Assembly: GCA_016271365.2 (NCBI GenBank)
Contig: CM057451.1
Location: forward strand, 364,767,501 to 364,831,500
DNA length: 64,000 bases
Source of the DNA: Neoceratodus forsteri
Lineage: Eukaryota; Chordata; Ceratodontiformes; Ceratodontidae
Direction: 5' to 3'
In this document: one piece after another, positions 1 to 11,399 of the stretch
How positions within the stretch are numbered: position 1 is the stretch's first letter
How the letters are laid out: every line of letters starts with the position of its first letter
Program-made: the position numbers and the translations under genes
The notes under the pieces: model-generated
Database searches by the model: none
What the model saw: the letters and a program-made list of their open reading frames with translations, nothing else
Told to the model about the DNA's origin: nothing

Positions 1-340
1 AGTACCTGGCCAGAACTGCAGCATCCAAAATAGGGCCAGCTTTATCATCCAGCCAGATCTCGGTGATGCAAGCCAAATCAGTTGTTTCAACAGATCTGTA
101 ATAATTGCAGTCTTATTCTTAATGGATCTGGCATTGCATAGCACCACTCGAGTTAGATGGGCTTCAAGGGCCACCCCGGCTACTTGTCTGCCACAAAAGG
201 CAGTGCCCTTGGGTATGGAGACTAGGCATGGGGCACCATGTTCCAGACTCCATTTCACCCCAGGGCATCTTCTAGGCCTGACCACACCAATGTGAGAGGT
301 CCGTTCATTCATCCTCAATGTCCACCCCCACCCCACCCCT
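1..340 (-). pseudogene. L2-type LINE ORF2, endonuclease N-terminal fragment
   Basis: Read on the minus strand, about 340 bases encode the start of a LINE apurinic/apyrimidinic endonuclease. The typical opening LCNARSIKNKTAIITDL lies near 100-160, followed by ACITEIWLDDKAG, which is the family's ITETWL block carrying the metal-binding Glu. A one-base shift near position 82 separates the two blocks. The frame is open upstream to about 340, where an ATG overlaps the end of a preceding minus-strand frame. The fragment runs off the window, so the rest of the endonuclease and the reverse transcriptase cannot be seen. The product would nick target DNA for target-primed reverse transcription. CR1/Rex1-like affiliation is an alternative to L2. 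Confidence 0.75.
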
Positions 341-681
341 CTGTGAATAATACCCAGTGCACAACCGATGCTGGTAAGTTGACAGCGTCAAGAAGGGGGA
401 AGGGCAGAAGGGAGCAGAGAGTGGAGGATGAATAGTGCACAACCGGGGAAAAAGATTTACACATTTCACAGGTGAAACCAATGCTAAAAAGCCCAACTTA
501 AACACCAACCTAACAAAATACCCCCAAACAAGAACAAAAATAATAAAATTAAACAACAAACCCACCCTGATAAATAATAAAACAAATGAAATTACCACCC
601 TAACCCACACTGTATGGATAATTCAGTCCCAACTTTGCTTGGGAAACCACAGCAAACCCCTCTCACAGGAAATGCAGAAGC
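341..681. other. A-rich low-complexity stretch, no gene
   Basis: From about 480 to 610 the plus strand is strongly A/C-rich, with many AAAC, CCAA and AATAAAA words. It has the look of LINE 5' untranslated or simple-sequence DNA. The open frames here have no recognisable domains and I assign no function. Confidence 0.4.
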
Positions 682-1284
682 AAAATTGTAAATTTGTCTG
701 GCCCAGTGGTGCTGGTTGAGGTGCTGGATGCCACACCTTGCACCACGCCAGCGACCTGGGTTCAGGAGCAGACTCGGATCGCTGGTGGGTCGGCAGGGGA
801 GAGACAGGCTTGAGCATCCTATGATGGCTCACCTTCTCTGGGGAGGGTACAGGCCAATTCCTGCACACTTGCCTGACTCTGAGTGGAGGCTCGGAGTACT
901 GCAAGCCCTTTACAGGGATGGCTGGCTGTAGTACAGCATTGACATCGGTGCGTAGCGTCATGATGGTGGGGTGTAGCTCATTGTACGGGGAGGGAGAAAA
1001 TGGGAAAAACTAAGCCTGCCACCGCCGGGAAGATGGGGAACTATGCCGTGCCCATGATTTTCCTCTGCCCACCTGATGGACTCAGAACTGACAAAACGTA
1101 GGTTGCGGGGCTTAACCCCCACCTCATCCCTGCCCGGTGGGGTATAACCACAGCTCCATGGGGATCTAGGGTCCATCAGGGTAGGGTGGTTGGCAGTGGG
1201 ATATCAGTTGTTTCCCCTGAAGGGTCGGTGGTGGCAGGTTCGGATGGGGAGTATAAAGTACAATTTAAAAAAAAATTGTAAATT
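682..1284 (+). mobile_element. Long tRNA-derived SINE (copy 1) with 13-bp target-site duplication
   Basis: The element is bracketed by a direct repeat AAAATTGTAAATT at 682-694 and 1272-1284, and the downstream copy follows an A-rich tail. This is the signature of LINE-mediated integration. The 5' end resembles a tRNA promoter: a box-A-like GCCCAGTGGTGCTGGTTGAGG near 701-721, and a box B at 757-769 (CTGGGTTCAGGAG). The body of about 500 bp is G-rich, with no coding content. A second, inverted copy lies at 60848-61382 and shares the box B block and the downstream TTGAGCATCCT block. RNA polymerase III transcription is inferred from the boxes. At about 577 bp between the duplications it is long for a tRNA-SINE, so a compound structure is possible. 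Confidence 0.72.
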
Positions 1285-1399
1285 CACCTCCCCCAAGCCC
1301 TCTCTTGGCCTAGGAGTAGAGGAAGTCCAGAACACTCTCACTGCCCAGAATTAAAAACAGAAACTACTCAGAATCCAAAAAATAAAATAAACATCAACA

Positions 1400-3470
1400 C
1401 AGCATTCAACAGTTTTCTCTGGGTACAAAATAAACTTCAGTAAATTGGAAGTAATGTTATGGGGAGAAACAGAAAGAACTTTTGGGGACAGGGTGTGGGG
1501 ACTTAAAAAAGTTAAGCAGGCATTTGTATACTTAGGAATCCATATTGGCCATGAATTATGCCAGTTGTACAATTTAAATTATAGCCCAATGGTACAAAAT
1601 ATAGAGGAGGAGCTGAGAAGATGGAAGGAATTGCCTATCTCATGGCTGGGCCATATAAACCTTATTAAAATGAATATCCTCCCTTGGATATTGTATTTGA
1701 TGCAAATGCTTCCAATGGGGTTGAGTAAAAAAGATATTAAAAGGGTGGACAGAGCTTTCTCCAGATTCCTGTGGAGGGGAAAGAGGCCTAGAGTGAGTCT
1801 ACATAGGTTGCAGGCCGATGGGGATAGAGGGGGATTGAATTTGCCTAATTTACCGAATTATGCTTTAGCCATGCATTATAGGTATATAGGGGATTGGATT
1901 AATAGAACACCAGCAGCAGGATGGCTAGACTTAGAGGAAGGGGAGGGAATAGTTAGATTATCAGCATACCTGGGCAAAGAGGGGAAGAAACTTTATAGTA
2001 GGCAGGGCAATCCGAACCCATAGATGGTATTCATGCTGGAAGCATGGGAACAAATCTTGAAATGGGTTGATGATGGACAAGGGGAAGATATGTTACTATT
2101 GCCACTGAGGGGGAACCCAGGTTTTGTAGTGGGTATGGAGGACAAAGGGTTTCTTTCCTGGGAGGAGAAAGGTGTAAAGTGTGTAAAGGATTCATGGAGG
2201 AGGGGGAAGGTTATTTCCGGGGAAGAACTAGGGGGGCGAATGAGCTCAGAAATATTTAGAATCCTCCAGGTTAGCAACTATGCCAAAACAATTAGTAAGA
2301 GTAGAGAAAATAACTCTCCTCTAGATCAGTTAGAATGTTTAGTTCTTGGTTTCTGCCTGGGAATGGGGGGGTTAATTGGCAGAGCAGTGTGATCGAGACA
2401 GCAATTCCTCCATGATTATACTTGTAAAACTAGGAGACTGTGGAACAGAGATGTAGGATGGGAGATCTCTGATCAAGGATGAGGCCTCTTGATACAATTA
2501 CATAAAGGGCTACTAGTCTGTAACAAGTATCAAGAATCATACTATAAGCTTGTGCACCAACTATATTGCCCTCCAAGTATGGTACATCAGTTCCACCCTG
2601 AGGTGTTCCCTCTTTGTGAGAGGTGTCACTTAGAAATAGGCACATATATGCACTGGTCAGGGAATGTACTACTCTGACACATCTATGGGAGGGGGTGGCT
2701 AGAGAAATTAGCAGGATATGGGGAAGGCAATTGGAAAAAGGGCCTGTCAACCTATTGTTTGGAGTAGATGACTCAGTCAAGGAGGACTGGAGACCTTTTC
2801 CTAGGTGGGTAAAGGTCTTAGTAGTCCTGACCAGGCACTGTATATTAAGTACGTAGGTTTCTGACGAGACTCCAAACATTCAACAGTGGAAAAATCTGTG
2901 TTTGCATGTCCTGGGCCTGGAAAGACTATATTATGTATCTAAAAATAAAGAGGAGCATTTCTGGGTGATATGGGAGCCTTTTATTTCTTCACTATCCCTA
3001 GTTGAAACAGATATATTACGGAGGGGACTACAGGGGTGATGTGGGGAGACCTAATACATGGGAGAGGATGGGAGCTGGTATGAACATTAAATTAAAGAGG
3101 TCTTGAATCAATTTGGAAATGGAAGGTTGGGGACATTAATATAGGGTAATTAATCAAATGCAATCTGTACAACTTGATAAATTGTTGTCTTGTTTTTGTT
3201 AAGTTTTTGGTGTCTTTTTTTTCTCTTTCCTCAGGGTGCGGGGTGGGGAGGTGGGACTGTTTTGGGGCTCTGAAGCATTATATGATGTGATTTAAATATG
3301 GAAAGGCACCCAGATGTGTGGCAGAAATGGGATAGTATGATGACAGAATGGAGGGGGACAGTTATGTACATTGTGTATATGTGTGTTATCAATTTGGTTG
3401 TTTTTTTATTGTAGATGTTCTTCATTAATGTTCATATGTGGAAAATTAATAAACATATTATGCAAAAAAA
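1400..3470 (+). mobile_element. L1-type LINE, 5'-truncated 3' third
   Basis: The recognisable part begins in the ORF2 region just after the reverse transcriptase palm (FSGYKINFSK at about 1414-1443). It ends with AATAAACATATTATG and a short A run at 3448-3472, a normal LINE 3' end. The 5' truncation point is near 1400. Compared with the full-length L1 at 5183-10804, it belongs to the same broad clade but is a different, diverged copy. No confident TSD was found. Confidence 0.8.
1415..2860 (+). pseudogene. L1 ORF2 C-terminal region (thumb to zinc knuckle), broken
   Basis: An open frame from about 1415 to 2023 gives the region after the palm. It contains FVYLGIHIG, the basic block LINLIKMNILPWILYLMQ, the FSRFLWRGKRPRVSL segment and GGLNLPNLPNYALA, all hallmarks of L1 ORF2p downstream of the catalytic domain. 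After a stop at 2023 the coding signal continues in other frames. The C-terminal cysteine/histidine motif appears near 2610-2700 as FPLCERCHLEIGTYMH. At least three frameshifts or stops interrupt it, so it cannot make a functional protein. The catalytic YADD box is absent because of 5' truncation. Confidence 0.8.
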
Positions 3471-3474
3471 ACCA

Positions 3475-4350
3475 CAGCTTTCAAAAAGAAAATTAAATAA
3501 ATTAATAAAACAATAAAAAATGTGGACACCCAGGTCTTCTCACCACCAAGGAGACCACACACGAAAGTTTATGTCACAAGTCACAAGCAAGGTAAGGAAA
3601 AATCCAAAAGGAAAAAAATCATCCATAAAGTGCAGTAATCCACAAGGAATGCCAGTCCATAAAGTGCAGTTAATCCACAAAGAAGCCAATCCAGAACGGA
3701 GCCAGCCAAGCAGTACAAGCTCAACAGTCAGCAACAAACAAACTATGGCCTACCAAACTCCATACTCAAAGACCATGACTAGAGATAATTTATAGCACCG
3801 CCAGGTTACCCAGGCAATGGCCACACTGTAGCCACTCCCGGGAATCTAGGGGGGTCACAGGTATATCAGCCAGCTCCCTGGCTGAATAAACACCCGGGCC
3901 CCTGTGAGGCAGCAAATCCAGTCAATGGTCACCTAGTGGAGTCAGAACCGGTCTTGTTGCAATGGCCAGACTGCCAGATGCAGTTTCAAGCCCGCCAAAA
4001 GACAGTAAAAGGCCCACCACTCAGATACAGCTCTGGTACACAAGTTGGCTCACATCCGAGGCCCGGACAGTCACTTTAACTAGATGCTGCGCAACAAAAA
4101 ACCTCGAATAAAAGTTCGATTTAAACCTGAGTTTTTCCCTTTTTGCAATTCAGCTTCCTTTTTAGTTCCACTCGACCCTCAGGGATCCTTTCAGTTCCTC
4201 GCAGCTCATTCACAATACCAGTAATCCGAACAACAGTGGTGTCTAAAAACAAAGGTCATCCACATACCCTGGGCAGTAGAGAAGTCGCACAATCACCGCC
4301 GCATCCGAGCAAAAAAAAAGCTCAATTTATTCCAGTATATATAGGAGTCA
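3475..4350 (-). mobile_element. Unclassified LTR-like or 5'-truncated retroelement sequence
   Basis: No coding frame is recognisable. On the minus strand there is a TATAAATT box near 3790-3797, and the sequence is AATAAA-bearing near 4317-4330 (TATATATACTGGAATAAATTG). A short tandem repeat (ATCCATAAAGTGCAGT followed by AATCCACAA) occurs twice at about 3628-3685. These features resemble a retroelement terminal repeat in minus orientation, but I could not define both ends or a TSD, so the class is a guess. It abuts the foldback arm starting at 4351. Confidence 0.3.
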
Positions 4351-5301
4351 TGATGACATCATTGGAGCCAAAGGCAGAGACCCACATGGCTCCCTATAGT
4401 GCTAACTAGTTCTTCTTTCTCCCTTTGTTTTGAATTGTTTCACCAGAATGATCAACACCATGTGTTAACACGTGGGTTATTTTGATCAGTACACATGTTA
4501 GGCTTTGGTTTTATTCATTTTGTTTATTTTAACTTGCTGAAAATGGATTGTAATCCAACTGACTTTCTCTCTGGCAAACCACAGTACAGTACAACATTTC
4601 AAATACCTGATGATATAGTGGTTATGTGATGCCCTGAAATTTGTAGCAAAGTACTGGTCTGGTCCAATTCCAAAGCTCATGTTTTCTTGATAATCCACAA
4701 ATATGCTTCTCTTGTAGTCTTTTTCCACGTGAACCCCATGCATCTAGCCTGTCTTCTGTTGAACATCCCACCATCCATACTCTGTTCTTAGTATTGCCTG
4801 GGGCCACATATGAGCTTGCAGTCTTATGACAAGAATTATCACACCTCACATTGTAATCTTGTACCTCAGAGAGTTGTACACACCTAGACCGTTATGCTTC
4901 TTCAGCTGGCACTGTTAGAAAATGCCTTCCAAATCACTCTCTAATCCACTTTCTCAGTGTTTGACTTCTGCTCCCACAGTAAACACTGAGTGGATCACCA
5001 CCCTTCTGCACAGTGAAGGCAGCATGTACAGTCCCCCGTTGTGTTTTTTTCCCACCTCATTAACCAACAACTAGGTCTTCCTGGAAAGCCAAGCAATACG
5101 CATTAGGACACACCAGAAAAACTGCTGTTCATGCCCTCATAAGGGCTGCACTTACTATGGATATAAATATTATTAGCAGGAGGAGACTTCCGGTTGGGGC
5201 ACAGACCTAATGGCTGCCTAAACCAAGTGCTGAATGACTGACTAGAAACAATCCATGTTAATCCATAAAGAAAATGTCAAAGATTAATAAAAGACTATCT
5301 A

Positions 5302-6417
5302 ATGGGACCCAAACATCGTTTGAAGGAGATTCAGTTGAATGGAGCTGTAAAACAACAGATAGCTGAGCAGGAACAAAATGGCCGAGCAGAGGCCTATGCA
5401 GAGCGCGAATCCACGGTACAAAGTACGGAGAAGGCCGCGAGTATGGCTCAAGAGACAGAATGCACTATTACTTCCCGGCAGCTCTGCCAAACCCTACAAC
5501 AAATAAACAATACTCTGCAGAGATTGGAAGCTAAAGCACTAGATCAATGCCAAGACATTGCAAAATTACACCAGAAAACACAAGAAGTTGAAATGGTAAT
5601 GACAGAATATACCCAGACCACAGACACGCACAATTTAGTCTTGCTGGAGCTGCATCATCGCACCATGCTGCTGGAACAGAAGCTTGAGGAATTAGAGAAC
5701 CGGAACTGGCAAAACAATATTCTGATCCACGGAGTACCAGAAGGAACGGAATCGGGGAACATGATAGACTTTATCGACTCATTTATAAGACAGATCCTCA
5801 ATTTACCTACTGATAAGCGGCTGGACATTATTAGGGCTCACAGATCATTGGTACCGCGGCCTCGAGATCAGAAGGCCAGACCTAGATCGATAGTGCTTGC
5901 GTTCCTGGATTACAGGACCAAAGAGGAGGTGTTAGCCCTAGCTTGGTCGAGAAAAACTATATATTTCAGAGATGTCAGACTGTTTTTTGACCATGACTTT
6001 ACCCCACAGCTGCTTGCTAAGAGGAGGAAGGAGCTACAGGTCATGAAATTACTACAGCAAAAAGGGGTAAAGGCCTTTGTTGAATACCCTGCTAGGCTGA
6101 AAGTTCAAACAGAAAAAGGTATTTTGAGATTTCAACAGCTGACAGAAGCTAAGGAGTTTGTGGAGAGAGTGGGGTTGTACATACCTGAGGAGCAGGGATG
6201 GTGGATTCAACAGCAGCTGGGGGAGTGGAACTGGTTCAAAAGAGGCCCAAAAAGAGTGAATGGTGGTTTAAGCAGGGACATGTTTGGGGTGTGGGACAAG
6301 GTCCTAGCCAAAAGAAAACCTCAAGACGTAGAACTAGAGCAAGGAGAGCGGGAACAAGGCAACCCTCCGAGAGAACAAGACGTCGTGCTGAATAACAACT
6401 CAACGGCTGAAGGATGA
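5302..6417 (+). CDS. L1 ORF1 protein (RNA-binding chaperone), intact 371 aa
   Basis: This is a continuous 371-residue frame starting at ATG 5302, about 120 bases after the element's 5' end. Residues about 40-135 are rich in E, Q, K and L with heptad-like spacing, consistent with the trimerising coiled coil of L1 ORF1p. A transposase_22/RRM-like domain follows from residue about 135, opening with ELENRNWQNNILIHGVPEG, and continues through the IIRAHRSL block (about 180-190). The C-terminal domain with QQKGVKAFVEYPARLKVQT lies near residues 250-270. The family binds its own RNA and forms the LINE ribonucleoprotein. Length is in the normal range for vertebrate L1 ORF1p. It is the best-preserved coding frame in the window; expression is unknown. 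Confidence 0.88.
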   Translation: MGPKHRLKEIQLNGAVKQQIAEQEQNGRAEAYAERESTVQSTEKAASMAQETECTITSRQLCQTLQQINNTLQRLEAKALDQCQDIAKLHQKTQEVEMVMTEYTQTTDTHNLVLLELHHRTMLLEQKLEELENRNWQNNILIHGVPEGTESGNMIDFIDSFIRQILNLPTDKRLDIIRAHRSLVPRPRDQKARPRSIVLAFLDYRTKEEVLALAWSRKTIYFRDVRLFFDHDFTPQLLAKRRKELQVMKLLQQKGVKAFVEYPARLKVQTEKGILRFQQLTEAKEFVERVGLYIPEEQGWWIQQQLGEWNWFKRGPKRVNGGLSRDMFGVWDKVLAKRKPQDVELEQGEREQGNPPREQDVVLNNNSTAEG

Positions 6418-7264
6418 AGATGCGAAACGGGAATACACTGCAAGTACTGACTTAAGAGAGACTATGATGGGGACTTAAGGGAGTACAATGTGCTCAGAGC
6501 GCTTGAAGAGAAATGAACAAGACTTTAATAACTGGGGACTATGCCTGCTTAGTCTGACTACATGGCACATGAATAATAATTATACGATCTTATGAGAATG
6601 CGGGAGGGGTTAACGACTCCCGACTTCCTGCAGCAGTTATAAAGCTATGCACATATTGGATGCCTCAGGGAAATGTGATTTGACGTGGAAGGGTTTATGA
6701 GTAAATATAAACGTGGATGCAGTGGAAGGAGGGCGAAGGGAAACGAAACAGAAGTGCAAGAATCACATCATCATCAGGAACTGGGTTATTCTTTGTGTGG
6801 CTGAGGGGGGAGAGGGTGGAAGTGGGTGGGGGGAATATATAGGGGCTAATCTTTGGTTAGACACTGGAAAGGGGCCACTGTAGTGGATTTGTTGTAAAAG
6901 TAAAACAAGAGCTCCAGTTACGGAGCTGAAACAGAGGAAGAGGCTTGGGATCAAGAAGAAATATGCAAAGTGTGAACCATTATATTTGAAACTCTACAGT
7001 GTTATGGGCTTAAGATATCGGTAGTATAAGAATGGGCATTAATAACACAAAACATGGGGATGGAAAGATAAGAAACTTTTGAGGTTTGGGAAAAGGGCAA
7101 TATTATGGAGGACTTAATGAACAAAATAAAATTAGTCGGATTAGTGAATTCTGGAGAAGAGGAAGGGGATTGGGGAATGGGGTAATGATTCTTGTTTGGT
7201 AGTTTTGGGGTTGCATCCCTCCCACGTGAGGTGGGACTAAAGTCTCCCCCATAACACATATTCA
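6418..7264 (+). pseudogene. L1 inter-ORF region and unrecognisable endonuclease
   Basis: In an intact L1 the apurinic/apyrimidinic endonuclease at the start of ORF2 would occupy about 700 bases here. I see only its far end: FSHxH-like sequence near 7220-7260, leading into SRLDYILVTK at about 7266-7295. The rest is stop-rich in every plus frame and lacks the N-RG and ETHL-type motifs. This part may be strongly mutated or rearranged. The element therefore probably could not nick DNA by itself. Confidence 0.5.
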
Positions 7265-10200
7265 AGGCTGGACTATATTCTAGTCACGAAGACTGAGGCA
7301 CAGAGAATTGAGGACACTTGGATAGGGGACTTACTTTTGTCTGATTATGCATCCATATATATAAAAATAGTCCTAGGGGAGACTCGCTGGAATACCCTAT
7401 GGCAGCTGAACACCTCTCTTTTGAAAGATAAAGAAATCAGGGACCAAATAGTAGAAATCTATACGGCTTACCTTTTAGATAATACAGAGCAGGATACCAC
7501 ACAGGCCATCCGCTGGAATGCCGCAAAAGCTGTCCTGAGAGGTAAATCTATCCAACTGGCCTCGAGGAAAAAGAGGGAGAGGGAGGCCAGAAGACTTAAG
7601 CTAATGGGGCTGATAGCAGATTTGGAGGGGCAGCAAAAACAAAAGTATGACAAGGAGCGGAGGAGACAGTTGCTGGACTATAAGAGAGAGTTGATGGGAA
7701 TTTTGGATTATCAGGTGGAACAGAGACTGCTCTTTTTGAGACAACAACATTATGAGGGTGGACCTCAATCGCTGCGTTACCTCACTTGCAGGTTGAGGGC
7801 AAAATGAGCAAGAGCAACAATAATGAAGGTGAGGCATCCAGGGATAGGCAAAATGGTTCAAGGGGTCCATGAGATAACAGATGCCTTTAGAACATATTAT
7901 ACTAAGTTATACACAGAAGACACAAAAGAGGGAAGGGAAGACATAAAGAGATTCCTGAGTTCGCTTAAACTACCAGGCCTAACTAGGGAGCAAGGGGAAA
8001 GGTTAGTGAGACCTGTGAGACCAGAGGAAATAAAAGAGGGGATTAAAAGGCTTAAGGTGGGTAAATGTCCGGGGTCTGATGGACTCCCTGAGGAGTTCTA
8101 TAAATGTTTTGGAAACCAGATACAGACACTTCTGGGGAAGGTTTTTGATGATGTCATGAGAGATGAGGCTGCGGCCTCTCCTTCTTGGGCCCAGGTGGTG
8201 ATTTCGGTCATACCCAAGCCAGGAAAGGACCCAACAAAATGCCCTTCATATAGACTGATCTCCCTATTGAACACTGATTATGAAATACTTACATCTCTTT
8301 TGGCCAGACGTATTCAGGAGTACCTCCCCTCTTTAGTACACATAGACCAATCCGGTTTCATACTGGGCAGACAAGCACAGGATAATCTCCGTAGAACAAC
8401 ACATATAATAGATCAAATTTCCATGCAAAAATTACCGGCATTGATAGTAAGTCTTGACGCTGAAAAAGCGTTTGATAGCGTATCGTGGTTATTTCTGAAA
8501 GAGATCCTTTCCTGGTTTGGGTTCCCCTCCTTTCCCGGTTTGGGTGGCAGCTGATAATGGCTATATTTAAGTTATATGAATCTCCGAGAGCACAGGTCAG
8601 AGCGAATGGGCATATCTCTGGGACTTTTAATTTAGAAAGAGGAACGCGACAGGGGTGTCCTCTCTCTCCATTATTGTTTGCCCTGTTCATTGAACCTCTT
8701 GCTCAGAGCATCCGTCAGTGCCCAGAGATAAAGGGGATTAATATGGGGGGGACAAACCCACAAACTGGCTCTGTATGCTGATGATGTTCTTTTGTACGTG
8801 GCAGACCCCGTGAAGTCTTTGCCAGCAGTATTCAGATGGCTAGATAAGTTTTCGGGGTTATCCGGCTATAAATTGAATAATAATAAAATGGAAATTCTCT
8901 GTTTCAATTTCACCCCAACTGAGGAGCTTAAAAATAAGTACCCCATGTTATGGGATCAGACAGAGATAAAATATTTAGGGGTAAAGTTGGGTAGGAACAA
9001 TACACAATTGAAAGAGCTGAACTATCCTTCTATAATAGCGCAGCTTAAATATGACTTTCAAAGATGGTCCCTTCTACCCATCTCACTTAGTGCTAGGGCT
9101 CAAGCCCTCAAGATGAATGCATTACCATGCCTTCTCTACTTATTTCAATGTGTCCCATGTCTGTTAACTCCGGCGGATCTGGAGACTTGGCAGGGTATGT
9201 TTTTCTCCTATTTATGGAAAGGTAAAAAACCTAGATTAAGAAGATCCTTGCTTTATCTTCCTAAGGAAGAGGGGGGGCCTTGTGTTCCCATGCTTGCAGA
9301 GCTACTGGGTGGCAGCCCAGATGAGGGTTGCACTACTTTGGGACAATCCGGGATATGACACCCATTGGAAGTGAATAGATCTTTGGAAATAAAGGGATCC
9401 CCCTTTGTGGGCGGTGATGTTTGGGCCTCTGGATACAGGGGAAACATTCAGTCTCTCAGGTACAAGAGCGGTGTTGGAAGGATGGAGGAGGGGAATAAGC
9501 AGGGGGGCCACATTTGGGAATCTGTGGAGGTATAGATAGTGGGCATATGACCGTCAGTTTACACCAGCAATGCTTGATGCTTGATAAATGGTATCAGAAA
9601 CAAGCTAGAAGGGGTCTGTGCGCGCCTTATCAAATAATGTCGGGGAATACCCTACTCTCCTTTGAAGCAATCCAAGAAAAATATGGCCTGAAGCAAATAG
9701 ATAAAATCAGGTATTACCAATTGAGAGACCATTTGAATATACAAATTAACAAGATAATGCTGGAGGAGCCGGTGTTGGAAGAGAGAGGGCTATTTCGAAG
9801 AGTGTGGGGGGCAAGGGGGACTGACCATGCCATTTCGTTGCTGTATAATAATAATTATGTGGCAGAATATGGCCAACATGTCCCAGCACATAAAGAAAAA
9901 AATGGGAACAGGACTTAGTAATTCACATAACAGATAAACACTGGTCTCTGATGTGGAGAAGTATGTGGTCAACTTCTAGTTCTTCGGTGTGGAGGGACTT
10001 CTGTTGGAAGTTGAGAACCAGATAATTTTTTAGTACCAACCAACACAAATGGTTCATGTGAAGGGAGGGGCCACGGCTGGGTGTTGGAGGGCTTGTGGAG
10101 AACAACATGCCTCACAGGCACATGTCTTTTGGTCATGTCCAGGTATCACTGTTTATTGGAGAGAGGTTACGAAACATCTAGAACAGATATTTGCAATTGA

Positions 10201-10471
10201 GATGCAGTTAGGACCTGAACACTTGGTCTTGGGACTAATCCCAGAGGAAGTTAAAGATAAGGATGCCAGATACTTATGGAAGATCCTGGTTGCGGCAGCC
10301 CTAAAAATTATTACAAAGAACTGGTTGCAGCCGAGGGCCCCGGGGGTAGGGGAATGGAAGGATATGGTTGAATCCATACATTTGATGGAAAGGTTAACGA
10401 TCAATCTTAAGCAAAAGCCACAGATATATCAACAGAAGTGGACCAGATGGTTACTCCATGACAGTGGTTAA
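7265..10471 (+). pseudogene. L1 ORF2: reverse transcriptase and C-terminal domain, frameshifted
   Basis: Coding signal runs in pieces over 3.2 kb. 7265-7807 gives the end of the endonuclease and the linker. After a stop at 7805, 7823-8554 gives the RT fingers and palm start, with the KCPGSDGLPEEFYK block, VISVIPKPGKDPTKCPSYR and SLDAEKAFDSVSW (first catalytic Asp). A shift near 8530 leads to 8555-8781 with RQGCPLSPLLFALF. A second shift leads to the YADD catalytic box at 8774-8785, followed by the thumb up to 9358. The tail at 9514-9918 and 10049-10471 carries the CWRACGEQ...HVFWSCP zinc-knuckle motif. The catalytic residues remain, but at least four frame breaks prevent a full product. Confidence 0.88.
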
Positions 10472-10822
10472 GAGTGAGATGCCTGAACTGTACTAAAGAG
10501 ATATTTATCTTTTACACTGGAGATAGAGACTGTCCCCGAATAGACTCCTGTTATGGGTATTCTCTTGATGCCAGATAACTAGTTATAGATAGTGAAAGGA
10601 CGGAACACATCCCAGACAGTAGCACCTACTGTTACTGTTCTAGTTAGATTGTAGTAAAGTTGACTACTATGAACCAGAAGTGCTGTAATATATTTGCAAT
10701 GTTGTCAGTGCTAGGATTTTTTACCCCAATGAACAACATGTGATTCATGAAAATGATGTAACAAATGCTGACAATTGAAAGATAATAAACTAAATATAAA
10801 AAAAAAATATTATTAGCAGGAG

Positions 10823-11396
10823 AGGCATACTAATACCTTCAGCGAATTCACCCGACTTCCAGTGTCGGTCTATTTCTTTACCTGTGATCTGCAGAACCCC
10901 GCAGGACAGTTCTCGGCAATTCTTCTCCAGTACTTTTCTGTGCCCTACTGCACAATGCGAGATGGCTGACTACCACCCTTCCGAATCTTGAATGACCTAT
11001 ACACAGCTTCCTCAATACTGTCCAAACAAACGTCCTCATCACCCCCCCACCCGAGGGTAATTTCCCTACACTGAATTCAAGTAACAGTTTAGGTGCAGCC
11101 CTGCCACTCTGGGCATTTGTCGTCACTGGCTGCTCTCATTCACAGTCAGATAGTGATCACGGTGCTGGCCACCCCACATCTCAGATCTCACAATGATCTG
11201 CTCATCGTTCCCCTTCCTGTCTTCCCCTAACCTGAATATAGCTGCACCCTGCTGGAATGGCCTCTTCGGTCCCTCTCTGGCATTCATTCTTCTCTCCTAC
11301 TTCCCACACCAAAAACTGGTGAGCTCACTACTCTTTCGTATCATGAATGCGGTTAGTACAGTCTCCTGTGTTATTTTGACATATTAATAATAAATG
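10823..11396. repeat. Left foldback arm, second segment
   Basis: This is the continuation of the foldback arm after the L1 target site. From about 11130 it matches the inverse of 20990-21245 closely, for example the block CACACCAAAAACTGGTGAGCTCA. The first 300 bases have no clear partner in the right arm. A short motif (CACCCTTCTGCA...TGTACAGTCCC) also occurs at 4985-5040, so the arm has an internal subrepeat. No gene is visible. Confidence 0.65.
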
Positions 11397-11399
11397 CGA

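Larger units (their letters stand above)
5183..10804 (+). mobile_element. Full-length-sized L1-type LINE with 18-bp TSD
   Basis: The element is flanked by AAATATTATTAGCAGGAG at 5165-5182 and 10805-10822, a perfect target-site duplication. Inside are a short 5' leader, an intact ORF1 (5302-6417), a degraded ORF2, a 3' UTR, and an A-rich end with AATAAACTAAATATAAAAAAAA. At about 5.6 kb it is close to the usual size of an L1. It lies inside the left arm of the foldback repeat; removing it together with one TSD restores the arm. The perfect TSD suggests a fairly young insertion, although ORF2 already has several breaks. Confidence 0.92.

Noticed and set aside
305..610. 101-residue minus-strand frame ending where the L2 endonuclease ATG begins
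   Set aside because: The hydrophobic composition comes from A/C-rich low-complexity DNA; no recognisable LINE ORF1 motif.
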